Source of the DNA: JAATFY01 sp049276515
GTDB taxonomy: Bacteria > Pseudomonadota > Alphaproteobacteria > UBA9219
Assembly: GCA_049276515.1 (NCBI GenBank)
Contig: JBASWO010000142.1
Coordinates: 1-24,443, forward strand
DNA: 24,443 bases
Reading direction: 5' to 3'
Of this stretch, positions 7,782 to 16,500 are shown piece after piece. The notes below the pieces were generated by a model that was not told where the DNA came from, did no database searches, and saw nothing but the letters and a program-made list of their open reading frames with translations. How positions within the stretch are numbered: the first letter of the stretch is position 1; every line of letters starts with the position of its first letter. A program made the translations under genes and the position numbers.

Positions 7782-9817
7782 TCTGCCGCCTCCGCGCTGA
7801 TATAGGGCAGAATTTCTTTGGTGCAATTTGCCATAGTGACTGAAGCGCGACTGATGGGGTCCGTCATATAAAAATTGTCAATCAAGGATGTGAAATCTTT
7901 TGCAACTTCACCTTTTTTACCAAACGCTTTCCATTCAGCCTTTGCAATTTGACCTATAGCGGCCAAGGTTGGTGCAGCTACTATCATTTTAGCGCGGAGC
8001 TGCGTCAGATTATCGAAGGGTAAAGCTTTGCCAATGACTTCTGAAAACGCACGGATGATCGCCCAATCCTCACGGGCTTGGCCAGGTGGGAACACAGCTT
8101 GCTGCGCCAACTGTGGACGACCTTCGGTGTTAACATAGAGAGCGTTCTTTTCTGTGTAAGCGGCGCCTGGCAAAACAACATCCGCAATGTGAGCACCTTT
8201 GTCACCATGATGGCCTTGATAGACAACAAAACTCTTATTGAGTTTTTGAAACTCGAGCTCATCTGCACCTAAAAGCCAAACGAGATCCATCTTGCCAACA
8301 TCAGCAGCATCTAGAATAGCCTTCGTTCCCATACCACCAGCTTGCGGCAAGAAACCAAGATCTATACCTCCAACACGCGATGCAACCAATTGCATGACAT
8401 TGAAGCCATTCCAATCCGGCTGAATCATATTAAATTTATCAGCCAATTCACGTACAGCGAATTGCAAACCCTGTGTGAGCGCACCTGCCCCCACAATAAC
8501 CATTGGTTTCTTAGCGTTTTGCAGAATCTTGGCAAACTCATGCTTGCCAGTCATCAGATCGGCAAGGGCAGCTGCACTATTTCCAAGATGACGGTAAGGA
8601 TATCCCAGATCAACTTGCGATCCGATCATACCAACACGCATGCCGCCGCGTAGCCAACGTTTACGAATGCGCGCATTAATCATCGCACCTTCATGACGTG
8701 GATTGGTCCCAATCAATAGGATCGCATCCGCCTGCTCAATGCCTGCGATGCCGCTGTTCATAATGTAGGCAGCGCGTGACGATACGTCATAATCCGACCC
8801 ATCTTGACGGCAATCCAAGTTAGGAGAGCCCAAAGCCTGCATCAGCGACTTCAATGCAAACATGCTTTCGCAATCAACCAAATCACCTGCGATAGCGGCA
8901 ATGCGACCAGGCGATGTTTCCTTTAGACGATTAGCAATGCTTGTAAAAGCTTCCGCCCATGATGCGGACCGCAATTTGCCATCGCGGCGTACATAAGGTT
9001 GGTCCAATCTTTGACGCTTGAGGCCATCGCAAGCAAAACGTGTTTTATCGTTGATCCACTCTTCATTCACATCTTCATTAAGACGCGGCAAAATTCGCAT
9101 CACTTCATTTCCGCGGGCATCGACGCGAATATTGCTACCAATAGCATCAAGCACATCGATGCTTTCAGTCTTACGGAATTCCCACGGACGATAGCCAAAT
9201 GATAAAGGCTTGTTGGTCAAAGCCCCAACAGGACAAATATCTATCAAGTTTCCAGATAATTCAGACGTCAATGGATGAGGCAAATTGCTAATTTCCATTT
9301 TTTCGCCGCGGAATAAGCCGCCAAGCTCTGGCGTTCCAGCAATTTCGTCTGCAAAGCGAACACAGCGCGTGCAATGAATACAACGCGTCATTACAGTCTT
9401 AACGAGAGGACCAAGATCCTTGTCCTTCACAGCACGTTTATTTTCTTCATAGCGGCTGCGATCAAAACCATAACCCATAGCCTGATCTTGCAAATCACAC
9501 TCACCGCCCTGATCACAAATAGGACAGTCAAGAGGATGATTGATCAGGAGCATTTCCATAACGCCCTTACGTGCCTTAAACACCATTGGCGTATCGGTAT
9601 GTACAATCATGCCGTCACCACAAGGCATAGCGCAGGACGCTACAGGCTTAGGTGTTTTCTCTATTTCGACCAAGCACATCCGACAATTAGCCGGCACGCT
9701 TAATTTGTCGTGATAACAAAAGCGCGGGACTTCAATACCCAACTGCTCGCACGCTTGAAGCACAGACGTACCAGGTGCAACTTCAAGTTCGATACCATCA
9801 ATTGTGAGTTTAGGCAT
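7778..9817 (-). CDS. nuoG: NADH-quinone oxidoreductase subunit G (iron-sulfur, 75 kDa type)
   Basis: NuoG (679 aa) is the large peripheral-arm subunit holding clusters N1b, N5 and N4. The N-terminal ferredoxin domain has Cys34, 45, 48 and 62 for the [2Fe-2S] centre. His94 with Cys98, 101 and 107 (HPLDCPICDQGGEC) forms the unusual His-ligated N5. Cys146, 149, 152 and 195 (CIHCTRC, ICPVGAL) form N4. From about residue 215 onwards comes the molybdopterin-oxidoreductase-like domain, which is cofactor-free in complex I. There is no extra Cys set for the N7 cluster found in E. coli, as in other alphaproteobacteria and mitochondria. The ATG overlaps the nuoF stop by one base (TAATG) and the stop overlaps nuoH. 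Confidence 0.98.
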   Translation of the reverse strand: MPKLTIDGIELEVAPGTSVLQACEQLGIEVPRFCYHDKLSVPANCRMCLVEIEKTPKPVASCAMPCGDGMIVHTDTPMVFKARKGVMEMLLINHPLDCPICDQGGECDLQDQAMGYGFDRSRYEENKRAVKDKDLGPLVKTVMTRCIHCTRCVRFADEIAGTPELGGLFRGEKMEISNLPHPLTSELSGNLIDICPVGALTNKPLSFGYRPWEFRKTESIDVLDAIGSNIRVDARGNEVMRILPRLNEDVNEEWINDKTRFACDGLKRQRLDQPYVRRDGKLRSASWAEAFTSIANRLKETSPGRIAAIAGDLVDCESMFALKSLMQALGSPNLDCRQDGSDYDVSSRAAYIMNSGIAGIEQADAILLIGTNPRHEGAMINARIRKRWLRGGMRVGMIGSQVDLGYPYRHLGNSAAALADLMTGKHEFAKILQNAKKPMVIVGAGALTQGLQFAVRELADKFNMIQPDWNGFNVMQLVASRVGGIDLGFLPQAGGMGTKAILDAADVGKMDLVWLLGADELEFQKLNKSFVVYQGHHGDKGAHIADVVLPGAAYTEKNALYVNTEGRPQLAQQAVFPPGQAREDWAIIRAFSEVIGKALPFDNLTQLRAKMIVAAPTLAAIGQIAKAEWKAFGKKGEVAKDFTSLIDNFYMTDPISRASVTMANCTKEILPYISAEAAE

Positions 9818-11097
9818 TACGCAGCCCTCGCAGTCTTACGGTATTGCTCAATGCGCTCAATCATTTGTGGCTTGAAATGACGAATAAGTCCTTGAATAGG
9901 CCATGCTGCCGCATCACCAAGTGCGCAAATGGTATGGCCCTCAATTTCCTTGGTTACATCCATCAATGTATCAATTTCTTCAACCGTGGCATTGCCTCTT
10001 ACCATGCGTTGCATGACACGCCACATCCAACCCGTACCTTCACGGCAAGGCGTGCACTGGCCACAACTTTCGTGCATATAAAAATGTGCCAATCGTGCAA
10101 TGGCATAAATCACATCGGTTGATTTATCCATGACAATGACGCCAGCAGTTCCAAGTCCTGACTTCACTTCACGTAAAGCATCAAAATCCATCAATACTGT
10201 GTCACAAATTTCTTTTGGCAAAAGCGGTGTTGAAGAACCGCCCGGAATGATAGCTAACAAATTATCCCAACCTCCGCGCACGCCGCCCGCATGTTTTTCA
10301 ATAAGCTCTTTCAAAGGAATGCTCATTGCTTCTTCAACATTGCAGGGTTGTTCGACATGGCCCGAGATACAATAAAGCTTCGTGCCACTGTTTTTGGGAC
10401 GGCCAAAACCAGTAAACCAACTCGCGCCGCGCTTTAAAATTTCTGGTACAGCAGCGATGGTTTCAACATTATTGATAGTCGTCGGGCATGAATATAGACC
10501 CGCACCAGCAGGAAATGGTGGTTTGTTGCGCGGCTGGCCTTTTTTGCCCTCAAGACTTTCCATGAGGGCTGTTTCTTCCCCACAAATATAGGCGCCAGCG
10601 CCACGATGTAGATAAACGTCACAATCCCATCCAGAGCCAGCAGCATTTTTACCCAGCAAACCCGCTGCATAGGCTTCATCTATCGCCTTTTGCATATTGG
10701 ATGCTTCGTTATAAAATTCACCGCGAATGTATATATAGGAAGCGTGCGCATTAATCGCAAAACAACCCAGCAAAATACCTTCGAGCAAACGATGAGGATC
10801 GTAACGCAGGATATCGCGGTCCTTACAGGTACCAGGCTCAGACTCGTCAGCATTCACAACCAGATAATGTGGCTTATCAGACGGCTTCGGCATAAACGAC
10901 CATTTCATGCCAGTTGGGAAACCTGCACCGCCACGACCACGCAAACCTGAATTCTTTGTTTCCTCAATAACCCAAGGCTGACCTTTTTTGATGAGATCAG
11001 CTGTGCCGCTCCAAACGCCACGCTTTTTCGCAGCTTCGAGGCCCCAATGCTCAAAACCATATAGGTTGGTGAATATACGATCTTTATCTTCCAACAT
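9817..11097 (-). CDS. nuoF: NADH-quinone oxidoreductase subunit F (NADH and FMN binding)
   Basis: NuoF (426 aa) is the 51-kDa-type subunit that oxidises NADH with FMN and passes electrons to cluster N3. The flavin/NADH region shows GLRGRGGAGFPTGMKW (residues 51-66), NADESEPGTCKDR (82-94) and GAGAYICGEETALMESLEG (167-184). The N3 [4Fe-4S] ligands are Cys345, 348 and 351 (ESCGQCTPCREGTGW) and Cys391 (HTICALGDAAAWP). The gene starts two bases after the nuoE stop and its TAA shares one base with the nuoG ATG. Length and motifs are typical for alphaproteobacteria. Confidence 0.98.
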   Translation of the reverse strand: MLEDKDRIFTNLYGFEHWGLEAAKKRGVWSGTADLIKKGQPWVIEETKNSGLRGRGGAGFPTGMKWSFMPKPSDKPHYLVVNADESEPGTCKDRDILRYDPHRLLEGILLGCFAINAHASYIYIRGEFYNEASNMQKAIDEAYAAGLLGKNAAGSGWDCDVYLHRGAGAYICGEETALMESLEGKKGQPRNKPPFPAGAGLYSCPTTINNVETIAAVPEILKRGASWFTGFGRPKNSGTKLYCISGHVEQPCNVEEAMSIPLKELIEKHAGGVRGGWDNLLAIIPGGSSTPLLPKEICDTVLMDFDALREVKSGLGTAGVIVMDKSTDVIYAIARLAHFYMHESCGQCTPCREGTGWMWRVMQRMVRGNATVEEIDTLMDVTKEIEGHTICALGDAAAWPIQGLIRHFKPQMIERIEQYRKTARAA

Positions 11098-11099
11098 GA

Positions 11100-11705
11100 T
11101 TACGCCTTCACCTTGTCTTTTAAGCTAGTTGGCCCCTTTTGCGCACAAGAGCCACGGCGACCCGTTTGCGATCCAACATCGGGCTTTTTACCCGCCGCTA
11201 AATCGTCAATCAGTTTAGTCATCAATTCAGGCGTTAAATCCTCGAAGAAATCATCATTGATTTGAACCATCGGTGCGTTAACACAAGCACCCAAACACTC
11301 CACTTCCGTCAGGCTAAATTTACCATCAGAGGTTGTCTCACCTTTATCAATATGCAGCTTATCTTTGCAGGCTTTCACAATGTCTGCAGAGCCACGTAGC
11401 CAGCAGGGTGTTGTTGTACAAACTTGAATAAAATGTTGACCAACAGGCTGCAAATTAAACATCGTGTAGAAGGTAGCAACTTCATAAACACGTATCTCAG
11501 GCATCTCCAACATCTCGCCTACATATTCAATAGCAGCGCGTGGCAACCAGTTTCCTGACTGACGTTGTGCAATATCAAGAAGTGGAATGACAGCACTGGC
11601 CTGACGACCTTCTGGGTATTTAGCAATAATCGCCTTAGCACGCTTCAGATTGTCATCCGTAAACGTAAAGCTTTTGGGTTGCTCAACTGTTTTCACAGCA
11701 CTCAC
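11100..11705 (-). CDS. nuoE: NADH-quinone oxidoreductase subunit E ([2Fe-2S], 24 kDa type)
   Basis: NuoE (201 aa) is a thioredoxin-fold subunit that carries cluster N1a next to the flavin. The four ligands are Cys96 and Cys101 (CTTTPCWLRGS) and Cys137 and Cys141 (ECLGACVNAP). An N-terminal helical domain precedes them, with VYEVATFYTMFNLQPVG as a family stretch. The start is GTG, and it overlaps the nuoD stop as GTGA. GGGGAG about nine bases upstream is a plausible ribosome site and no ATG is better placed. The last 30 or so residues are a polar, Lys- and Gly-rich tail beyond the conserved fold, common in the alphaproteobacterial version. Confidence 0.97.
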   Translation of the reverse strand: MSAVKTVEQPKSFTFTDDNLKRAKAIIAKYPEGRQASAVIPLLDIAQRQSGNWLPRAAIEYVGEMLEMPEIRVYEVATFYTMFNLQPVGQHFIQVCTTTPCWLRGSADIVKACKDKLHIDKGETTSDGKFSLTEVECLGACVNAPMVQINDDFFEDLTPELMTKLIDDLAAGKKPDVGSQTGRRGSCAQKGPTSLKDKVKA

Positions 11706-12922
11706 CGGTCAATCTCCCCAAACACAACATCCATACTACCAATAATAGCCACAGCATCAGCCAGCATGTGGCCCTTACACATGAAGTCAGTGCCTTGAAG
11801 ATGAGCGAAACCTGGCGCACGAATTTTGCAGCGATACGGACGATTGGTTCCATCAGACACGAGATAAACCGCAAATTCACCTTTCGGCGCTTCCACGGCC
11901 GTATAGGTCTCACCAGCAGGCACATGATAACCTTCGGTGTATAATTTAAAGTGATGGATGAGAGCTTCCATCGATGTTTTCATATCGGCGCGCTTAGGTG
12001 GCGAAATCTTGTGATCTTGAACCATCACAGCACCTGCAGGCATTTCCTTAAGACATTGGCGAATAATTTTGTTCGCTTGGCGCATTTCCTCTAAACGCAA
12101 TAAATAACGCGCGTAACAGTCGCCAGTTTTGCCAACTGGAACATCAAAATCCATTTTGTCGTAAACATCATAGGGCTGCGATTTACGCAAATCCCAAGGC
12201 ACACCTGATGCGCGCAACATCGGGCCCGTAAAGCCCCAATCCAGCGCCTGCTCCTTACTCACAACACCAATATCAACCGTACGCTGCTTAAAGATGCGAT
12301 TTTCGGTAAGTAATTCCTCAACATCAGCAAGAAACTTCGGGAAACGTTCCGTGTATTCCCAAATATCATCCGTCAAACCTGCGGGTAAATCCTGATGAAC
12401 ACCACCAGGACGGAAATAATTAGCATGCATACGCGCGCCACTGGCACGCTCATAATATTCCATGAGAATTTCGCGCTCTTCAAAACCCCATAAGGATGGC
12501 GTTACAGCACCAAGATCGATCGCGAATGTCGTGATGTTAAGGATATGATTTAAGATGCGCGTAATCTCTGAATACATGACGCGTATGTACTGGGCGCGCA
12601 AAGGCGCCGTAATACCCAGTAATTTTTCAACACCCAAAGCAAAGGCATGCTCTTGGCACATAGGTGAAACATAATCGAGGCGATCAAAATATGGGATCGC
12701 CTGCAAATACGTTTTGTATTCAATCAATTTTTCAGTGCCGCGATGTAAAAGGCCAATATGCGGATCGGCGCGCTCAACAATTTCACCATCCATCTCAAGA
12801 ATGAGACGCAGAACACCGTGCGCTGCTGGATGTTGCGGCCCAAAATTCATCGTAAAAGGACGAATTTTTTTACCAGATTCAGTTGTTGTAACTTGATCCC
12901 AATTCATAGCGGCATCACTCAT
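11702..12922 (-). CDS. nuoD: NADH-quinone oxidoreductase subunit D (49 kDa type)
   Basis: NuoD (406 aa) is a [NiFe]-hydrogenase-like subunit that, with NuoB and NuoH, forms the quinone reduction site. His35 in FGPQHPAAHGVLRL and Tyr84 in RLDYVSPMCQE correspond to the conserved His/Tyr pair that holds the quinone headgroup. The C-terminus PGFAHLQGTDFMCKGHMLAD is followed by VVFGEIDR, which is the normal end of the family. There is no fusion to NuoC, unlike in enterobacteria. Its ATG overlaps the nuoC stop and its own stop overlaps the nuoE GTG, both as four-base overlaps that suggest translational coupling. Confidence 0.98.
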   Translation of the reverse strand: MSDAAMNWDQVTTTESGKKIRPFTMNFGPQHPAAHGVLRLILEMDGEIVERADPHIGLLHRGTEKLIEYKTYLQAIPYFDRLDYVSPMCQEHAFALGVEKLLGITAPLRAQYIRVMYSEITRILNHILNITTFAIDLGAVTPSLWGFEEREILMEYYERASGARMHANYFRPGGVHQDLPAGLTDDIWEYTERFPKFLADVEELLTENRIFKQRTVDIGVVSKEQALDWGFTGPMLRASGVPWDLRKSQPYDVYDKMDFDVPVGKTGDCYARYLLRLEEMRQANKIIRQCLKEMPAGAVMVQDHKISPPKRADMKTSMEALIHHFKLYTEGYHVPAGETYTAVEAPKGEFAVYLVSDGTNRPYRCKIRAPGFAHLQGTDFMCKGHMLADAVAIIGSMDVVFGEIDR

Positions 12923-13551
12923 GATTTCACCGCCTTAGGGTCTGTCGGGGGTATATGAGCCTTATTATCTCCAGGAAGCATAGTGCCTGTCATGCCTTCC
13001 CAAGGGCTAAGAAAATCAAAGTTACGAAAATCCTGCACAAGCTTTACAGGCTCATAAACTACGCGCTTTTGCATTTCGTCATATCGAACTTCAACATACC
13101 CTGTAAGCGGAAAGTCTTTACGCAAAGGATGTCCCTCAAAACCGTAATCCGTTAGAAGGCGACGCATATCGGGATTGTTGCTGAAAGCTACGCCATATAA
13201 ATCCCAGCATTCGCGCTCAAACCACCCTGCCCCACTATGCACCCCAACAACAGAAGGTACCGGTGATGTTTCATCAGTTTGCACTTTGACACGAACCCGA
13301 ACATTATGTTTTAGGCTCAGCAAATTATAAACGACAACGAAGCGCTCAGGACGCTCAGGATAATCAACACCACATATGTCCATTAATTGGACCATCGCGA
13401 TCGCTGGGTCATCACGCAACTTAAGCAGAACATCGGAGATGCGTGTGCGTGGCACAACGATACTCAACTCACCTTTTTCAATAGCTGATTGCAGAACATC
13501 GCCGCCAAGCGCGAGCTGAACCTTTGTTTGCAGCTGATCCAAAGCTATCAT
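12919..13551 (-). CDS. nuoC: NADH-quinone oxidoreductase subunit C (30 kDa type)
   Basis: NuoC (210 aa) is a structural peripheral-arm subunit without cofactors that binds NuoD. The signature region WFERECWDLYGVAFSNNPDM (about residues 111-130), followed by LTDYGFEGHPLRKDFPLTGY, is unmistakable. The C-terminal part, including FRNFDFLSPWEGM, matches the alphaproteobacterial and mitochondrial proteins. It starts two bases after the nuoB stop and its stop overlaps the nuoD start as ATGA. It is a separate gene, not a nuoCD fusion. Confidence 0.97.
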   Translation of the reverse strand: MIALDQLQTKVQLALGGDVLQSAIEKGELSIVVPRTRISDVLLKLRDDPAIAMVQLMDICGVDYPERPERFVVVYNLLSLKHNVRVRVKVQTDETSPVPSVVGVHSGAGWFERECWDLYGVAFSNNPDMRRLLTDYGFEGHPLRKDFPLTGYVEVRYDEMQKRVVYEPVKLVQDFRNFDFLSPWEGMTGTMLPGDNKAHIPPTDPKAVKS

Positions 13552-13553
13552 GC

Positions 13554-14087
13554 TTACGTCCTGCGAATGACTTTATTGCCGCGACGAATTTTGCGATGCA
13601 GCTGCATAATTCCATACAGCAACGCTTCTGCTGAAGGAGGACAACCTGGCACGTAAATATCAACCGGCACGATACGATCGCAGCCCCGAACAACAGAATA
13701 GGAATAATGGTAATAACCACCGCCATTGGCGCAGCTACCCATAGAAATGACCCACCGTGGCTCGGGCATTTGATCATAAACCTTACGCAAGGCAGGCGCC
13801 ATTTTGTTGGTTAATGTGCCCGCAACGATCATCACATCAGACTGACGCGGTGAAGCCCGCGGCATCATGCCAAAACGATCCAGATCATAACGGCTCATGT
13901 AAGCGTGGATCATCTCCACGCCACAGCAGGCCAGACCAAAAGTCATTGGCCACATTGATCCTGTACGGGCCCACGCCAGCAAGTCATCCAGTTTGGCCAT
14001 GACAAAACCTTTATCCTGCAGCACCTCACCTAGTTGCTTGGCAGTTGCTTCAGCTGCAGCGTAACGCTTGGGATCGATTACTCCCAT
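13554..14087 (-). CDS. nuoB: NADH-quinone oxidoreductase subunit B (cluster N2)
   Basis: NuoB (177 aa from the chosen start) binds cluster N2, the last iron-sulfur centre before quinone. Ligands are the tandem Cys54-Cys55 (GLACCGVEMIHAY), Cys119 (SMGSCANGGGYY) and Cys149 (VPGCPPSAEALLYG). I prefer the ATG at 14087, since AAGGGGGCG lies about eight bases upstream and the overlap with nuoA is then only ten bases. A start at 14108 would add seven residues (MEEGGAR) and a longer overlap. Apart from the start choice the assignment is secure. Confidence 0.98.
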   Translation of the reverse strand: MGVIDPKRYAAAEATAKQLGEVLQDKGFVMAKLDDLLAWARTGSMWPMTFGLACCGVEMIHAYMSRYDLDRFGMMPRASPRQSDVMIVAGTLTNKMAPALRKVYDQMPEPRWVISMGSCANGGGYYHYSYSVVRGCDRIVPVDIYVPGCPPSAEALLYGIMQLHRKIRRGNKVIRRT

Positions 14088-14446
14088 TCTAGCGCCCCCT
14101 TCTTCCATTCATAAATGAACCCAACGGTTAACACGCCGAGGAAAATCATCATCGACCAAAAGCCTTCCATACCGATATCGCCGAGAGCAATTGCCCACGG
14201 GAAAAGGAAGGCAATTTCCAAATCAAAAATAATGAAAAGAATAGCTACAAGATAAAAACGTACATCAAACTTAGCGCGCGCATCATCAAATGCCGGAAAG
14301 CCGCATTCGTAGGCCGAGTTCTTCTCACTATCGGGCTTTTGCTTCGCTACAATGAAGGATAATCCAACGGCTGCTAAAGCTATAAAAGCAGCAATGCCCA
14401 GGAACATCAAAATGGGCAAATATTCGAGGGCTAGGGCTGTCGCCAC
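14078..14446 (-). CDS. nuoA: NADH-quinone oxidoreductase subunit A
   Basis: NuoA (122 aa) is the three-helix membrane subunit equivalent to ND3 and the first gene of the operon. The family loop NSAYECGFPAFDDARAKFDV is present, including the Cys of YECGFP that in mitochondria reports the active/deactive state. It is followed by FYLVAILFIIFDLEIAFLFP. The start appears to be GTG (GTG-GCG-ACA), with AAGGTCC a short distance upstream. The next in-frame ATG is well inside the first helix and would remove it. The 3' end overlaps nuoB by ten bases. Confidence 0.96.
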   Translation of the reverse strand: MATALALEYLPILMFLGIAAFIALAAVGLSFIVAKQKPDSEKNSAYECGFPAFDDARAKFDVRFYLVAILFIIFDLEIAFLFPWAIALGDIGMEGFWSMMIFLGVLTVGFIYEWKKGALEWE

Positions 14447-14631
14447 GGCGGACCTTATTTAGGTTTAAAAATAGACTGGTTAACAACAGGATTCTGCACG
14501 GAACATCATCCCGTTAGCCTATAAAATCAAGGTGAAAACTTGCCTGTGGATAAGTCTTTGCACACCTATTGCAGAAAAGCCTGCCGGCGCCTTTTTCGGA
14601 ACCAATTGTAAGGAATTCTACTGGCCAAAAA
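14447..14631 (-). promoter_or_regulatory. nuo operon leader region between tRNA-Asp and nuoA
   Basis: This 185-bp gap precedes the first nuo gene. I find no convincing sigma-70 hexamer pair in it. A perfect DnaA-box consensus is present (14545-14553, minus-strand TTATCCACA). A small imperfect GC-rich hairpin flanked by A and T runs (14575-14596) could act as a weak terminator behind tRNA-Asp on either strand. The operon may therefore use its own undetected promoter here or read through from the tRNA-Asp promoter. Confidence 0.35.
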
Positions 14632-14708
14632 TGGCGCGAGTGACGGGACTTGAACCCGCGGCCTTCGGCGTGACAGGCCGACGCTCTAACCAACTGAGCT
14701 ACACCCGC
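14632..14708 (-). tRNA. tRNA-Asp (anticodon GUC)
   Basis: A complete 77-nt cloverleaf can be folded on the minus strand. The seven-pair acceptor stem is GCGGGTG/CACTCGC with one G-U pair, the D arm is GCTC...GAGC, the anticodon stem is TCGGC/GCCGA with loop CTGTCAC, and the T arm is GCGGG-TTCAAGT-CCCGT. The discriminator is G and the CCA is encoded. The GTC anticodon identifies aspartate. It lies between the MFS transporter gene and nuoA, in the same direction as both. Confidence 0.97.
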
Positions 14709-14732
14709 TTCTTAGAAGCATTAAGGGCGCTC

Positions 14733-14761
14733 TCATTAGGATATTATGACCCCTACGTCAA
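14733..14761 (-). promoter_or_regulatory. Putative sigma-70 promoter of tRNA-Asp
   Basis: On the minus strand TTGACG (14761-14756) is followed after 17 bases by TAATGA (14738-14733), about 25 bases before the tRNA-Asp 5' end and just past the MFS transporter stop codon. The -35 is close to consensus and the -10 is poor, so only moderate weight should be given. Confidence 0.4.
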
Positions 14762-14782
14762 CGAATTGTTGGTTTTTGACTA

Positions 14783-16027
14783 TTAATCAACAAAATCGAG
14801 ATCGGCATTAAAGCTCTCTTTGAGGCAATATAGCCCCACTAAAGCCAGGACCAAGGTTAACGCCATAATGGCTGCCCCGCTGTAAATAACGCCCCAAACT
14901 GGAACCAAAGCCTTAAAAGCCATAGTCATGGGAATCAAGAGAGCGCCGCGCGCCATCGTCGGAACGCTTGTGGCAACCGTCGCCCGTAGATTCGTACCAA
15001 ACTGCTCAGCAGCCATCTGAATAACCAAAATCCAGTAACCACCTGTAATGCCCATGAGCAAACAAGAAGCATAAAACATTTGGGCTGAATCATGGTTTTG
15101 CGTCAAATGGATAAATGCAGCTGCCGCCAACATACCGATAAAAAGCACGATCGCCTTTTTACGGCTATGCCACAACTGACTAACGATCCCGCTTGCAGCA
15201 TCGCCAATGGTCATACCGATATAAGCAAACATGATCGCTTTACCTGTTTGAACCACAGCCGTCATGCCGAGGGCTTTGGCAAATTCGGGAGTGAAGGCCA
15301 CAAAAATCCACAGCATGACCAAAAGAGGGAGTGGAACAAGAATGATAGCCGCATAACGCTTAAGGGGCTTTGGTTTTAATAAAACCAAAAGTGATCCGCG
15401 CTTGATTTTGGGTTTCTTGGCCAGGGTTAGATACATATTGGATTCTTTCATTCTCATCCGTAAGAACAAAAGCAAGAACCCCAAAACACCCCCGACTATA
15501 TAAGCTGTACGCCAATCCATAAGATCAGCAACGAGGCCCGCGCAAACACAACCCAGCATGCCTATTGTTGCAATGAAAGCAGTGCCTAACCCACGATAAC
15601 GTTGCGGCATAATCTCTGACGCTAGCGCCACACCAACGCCTAACTCGCCCGCCAACCCTACGCCAGCAATAAACCTCCAGACCGTATAAGCAGGCACAGT
15701 GTCAACGAAGGCATTAGCAAAACTGGCAGCTGAATAAATAAAAATGGACCCCAGCAAGACTGATAAACGACCAAATTTATCACCCAAAATACCCCAAAGA
15801 AATCCACCAAGGACCAAACCAGCCATCTGTACATTGATGAGAAGCACGCCGGTGGAAAGGAGATCGCTTTCTGGAACGCCGATGCTTTTTAAGCTTGCAA
15901 CACGCACAGCGCTAAAAAGCAGTAAATCAAAGGCATCAACAAAATAGCCAAGGGCAGCAATAAGAATTGTAAACTGGACGCCCTTATCGATGCTCTTAAG
16001 ATCAGAAATGATGGAGCTAGATTTCAT
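14783..16027 (-). CDS. Major facilitator superfamily transporter
   Basis: The product is about 414 aa and highly hydrophobic, with roughly twelve predicted membrane segments and a short charged N-terminus. The family is shown by the loop 2-3 motif WGILGDKFGRLSVL (motif A type) and by WRFIAGVGLAGELGVGVALA followed by SEIMPQRYRG. That last pattern is typical of the sugar, carboxylate and aromatic-acid proton-symporter branch of the MFS. The substrate cannot be told from sequence alone. The ATG at 16027 gives a standard N-terminus but lacks a clear ribosome site; a TTG at 16045 would add six residues. It lies downstream of the 120-aa gene on the same strand and may be co-transcribed with it. These two genes interrupt the usual closeness of tRNA-Val and tRNA-Asp. 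Confidence 0.93.
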   Translation of the reverse strand: MKSSSIISDLKSIDKGVQFTILIAALGYFVDAFDLLLFSAVRVASLKSIGVPESDLLSTGVLLINVQMAGLVLGGFLWGILGDKFGRLSVLLGSIFIYSAASFANAFVDTVPAYTVWRFIAGVGLAGELGVGVALASEIMPQRYRGLGTAFIATIGMLGCVCAGLVADLMDWRTAYIVGGVLGFLLLFLRMRMKESNMYLTLAKKPKIKRGSLLVLLKPKPLKRYAAIILVPLPLLVMLWIFVAFTPEFAKALGMTAVVQTGKAIMFAYIGMTIGDAASGIVSQLWHSRKKAIVLFIGMLAAAAFIHLTQNHDSAQMFYASCLLMGITGGYWILVIQMAAEQFGTNLRATVATSVPTMARGALLIPMTMAFKALVPVWGVIYSGAAIMALTLVLALVGLYCLKESFNADLDFVD

Positions 16028-16068
16028 ATAACACGACAAAGCCAAACTCTGCCGATGTCAGCATATTC

Positions 16069-16431
16069 TTAGAGCCGATGAAACAACAAAAAATGCTGCA
16101 ATACTGTCGTTGCAACAACAAAGGCTGTATAAGGCACAGCAAGTAAAGGCCAATTTGTTATATAGACCTTCGATTCTGCTACAACAGCATCATCGATAAA
16201 AAGGCGGTAAGGAAACCAACGCCAATCCGCCTTACCCCATTCCAACCGAATTTTATGAATATTCCGATCTTCACAAAAATTGGCGAGACAAACCCCGGTG
16301 CGTTTCAAAGGTCCACCTGTTGCAAGAACCCGTCTTCCATTGATGGACACGTCAATTGAAGCTGTTGACCACAAAAATTTGGGAATGAAAGCGGCAGTTA
16401 CTTTGAGTGTATTGTTATTCCAGGTAATCAT
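16069..16431 (-). CDS. Unknown 120-aa protein with C-terminal membrane helix
   Basis: I do not recognise this protein. The first 90 residues alternate hydrophobic and polar positions as in a beta-sandwich (KVTAAFIPKF, SIDVSINGRRVLATGG, IHKIRLEWGKADWRWFPYRL). Residues about 93-117 (WPLLAVPYTAFVVATTVLQHFLLF) form one likely membrane helix, so it may be a tail-anchored protein with the domain in the cytoplasm. Two Cys lie at about residues 48 and 53. AAAGG eight bases before the ATG is a fair ribosome site. It is followed after about 40 bases by the MFS gene on the same strand, so a shared transcript is likely. A functional link to the transporter is only a guess. Confidence 0.7.
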   Translation of the reverse strand: MITWNNNTLKVTAAFIPKFLWSTASIDVSINGRRVLATGGPLKRTGVCLANFCEDRNIHKIRLEWGKADWRWFPYRLFIDDAVVAESKVYITNWPLLAVPYTAFVVATTVLQHFLLFHRL

Positions 16432-16500
16432 TTTTTAGCCTTTAAGTTTTTGCTTTGTAGCTTCTAGAGCTAGGCAGTCCATTGGATCTGCATCAAATAC

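Noticed and set aside
8078..10950. A string of plus-strand open frames of 64-109 codons opposite nuoG and nuoF
   Set aside because: They lie wholly inside strongly conserved genes on the other strand, lack ribosome sites and recognisable motifs, and are explained by codon bias of the real genes.
14088..14108. Longer nuoB start giving seven extra residues
   Set aside because: The downstream ATG has the better ribosome site and the N-terminus expected for the family.
14709..14782. A possible attachment-site repeat of the tRNA-Val 3' end marking the far side of the transporter cassette
   Set aside because: I found no copy of the tRNA-Val 3' sequence near tRNA-Asp and no integrase gene in the interval.
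14532..14786. Plus-strand open frame of 84 codons across tRNA-Asp
   Set aside because: It runs through the antisense of a complete tRNA and has no ribosome site; it is a spurious frame.
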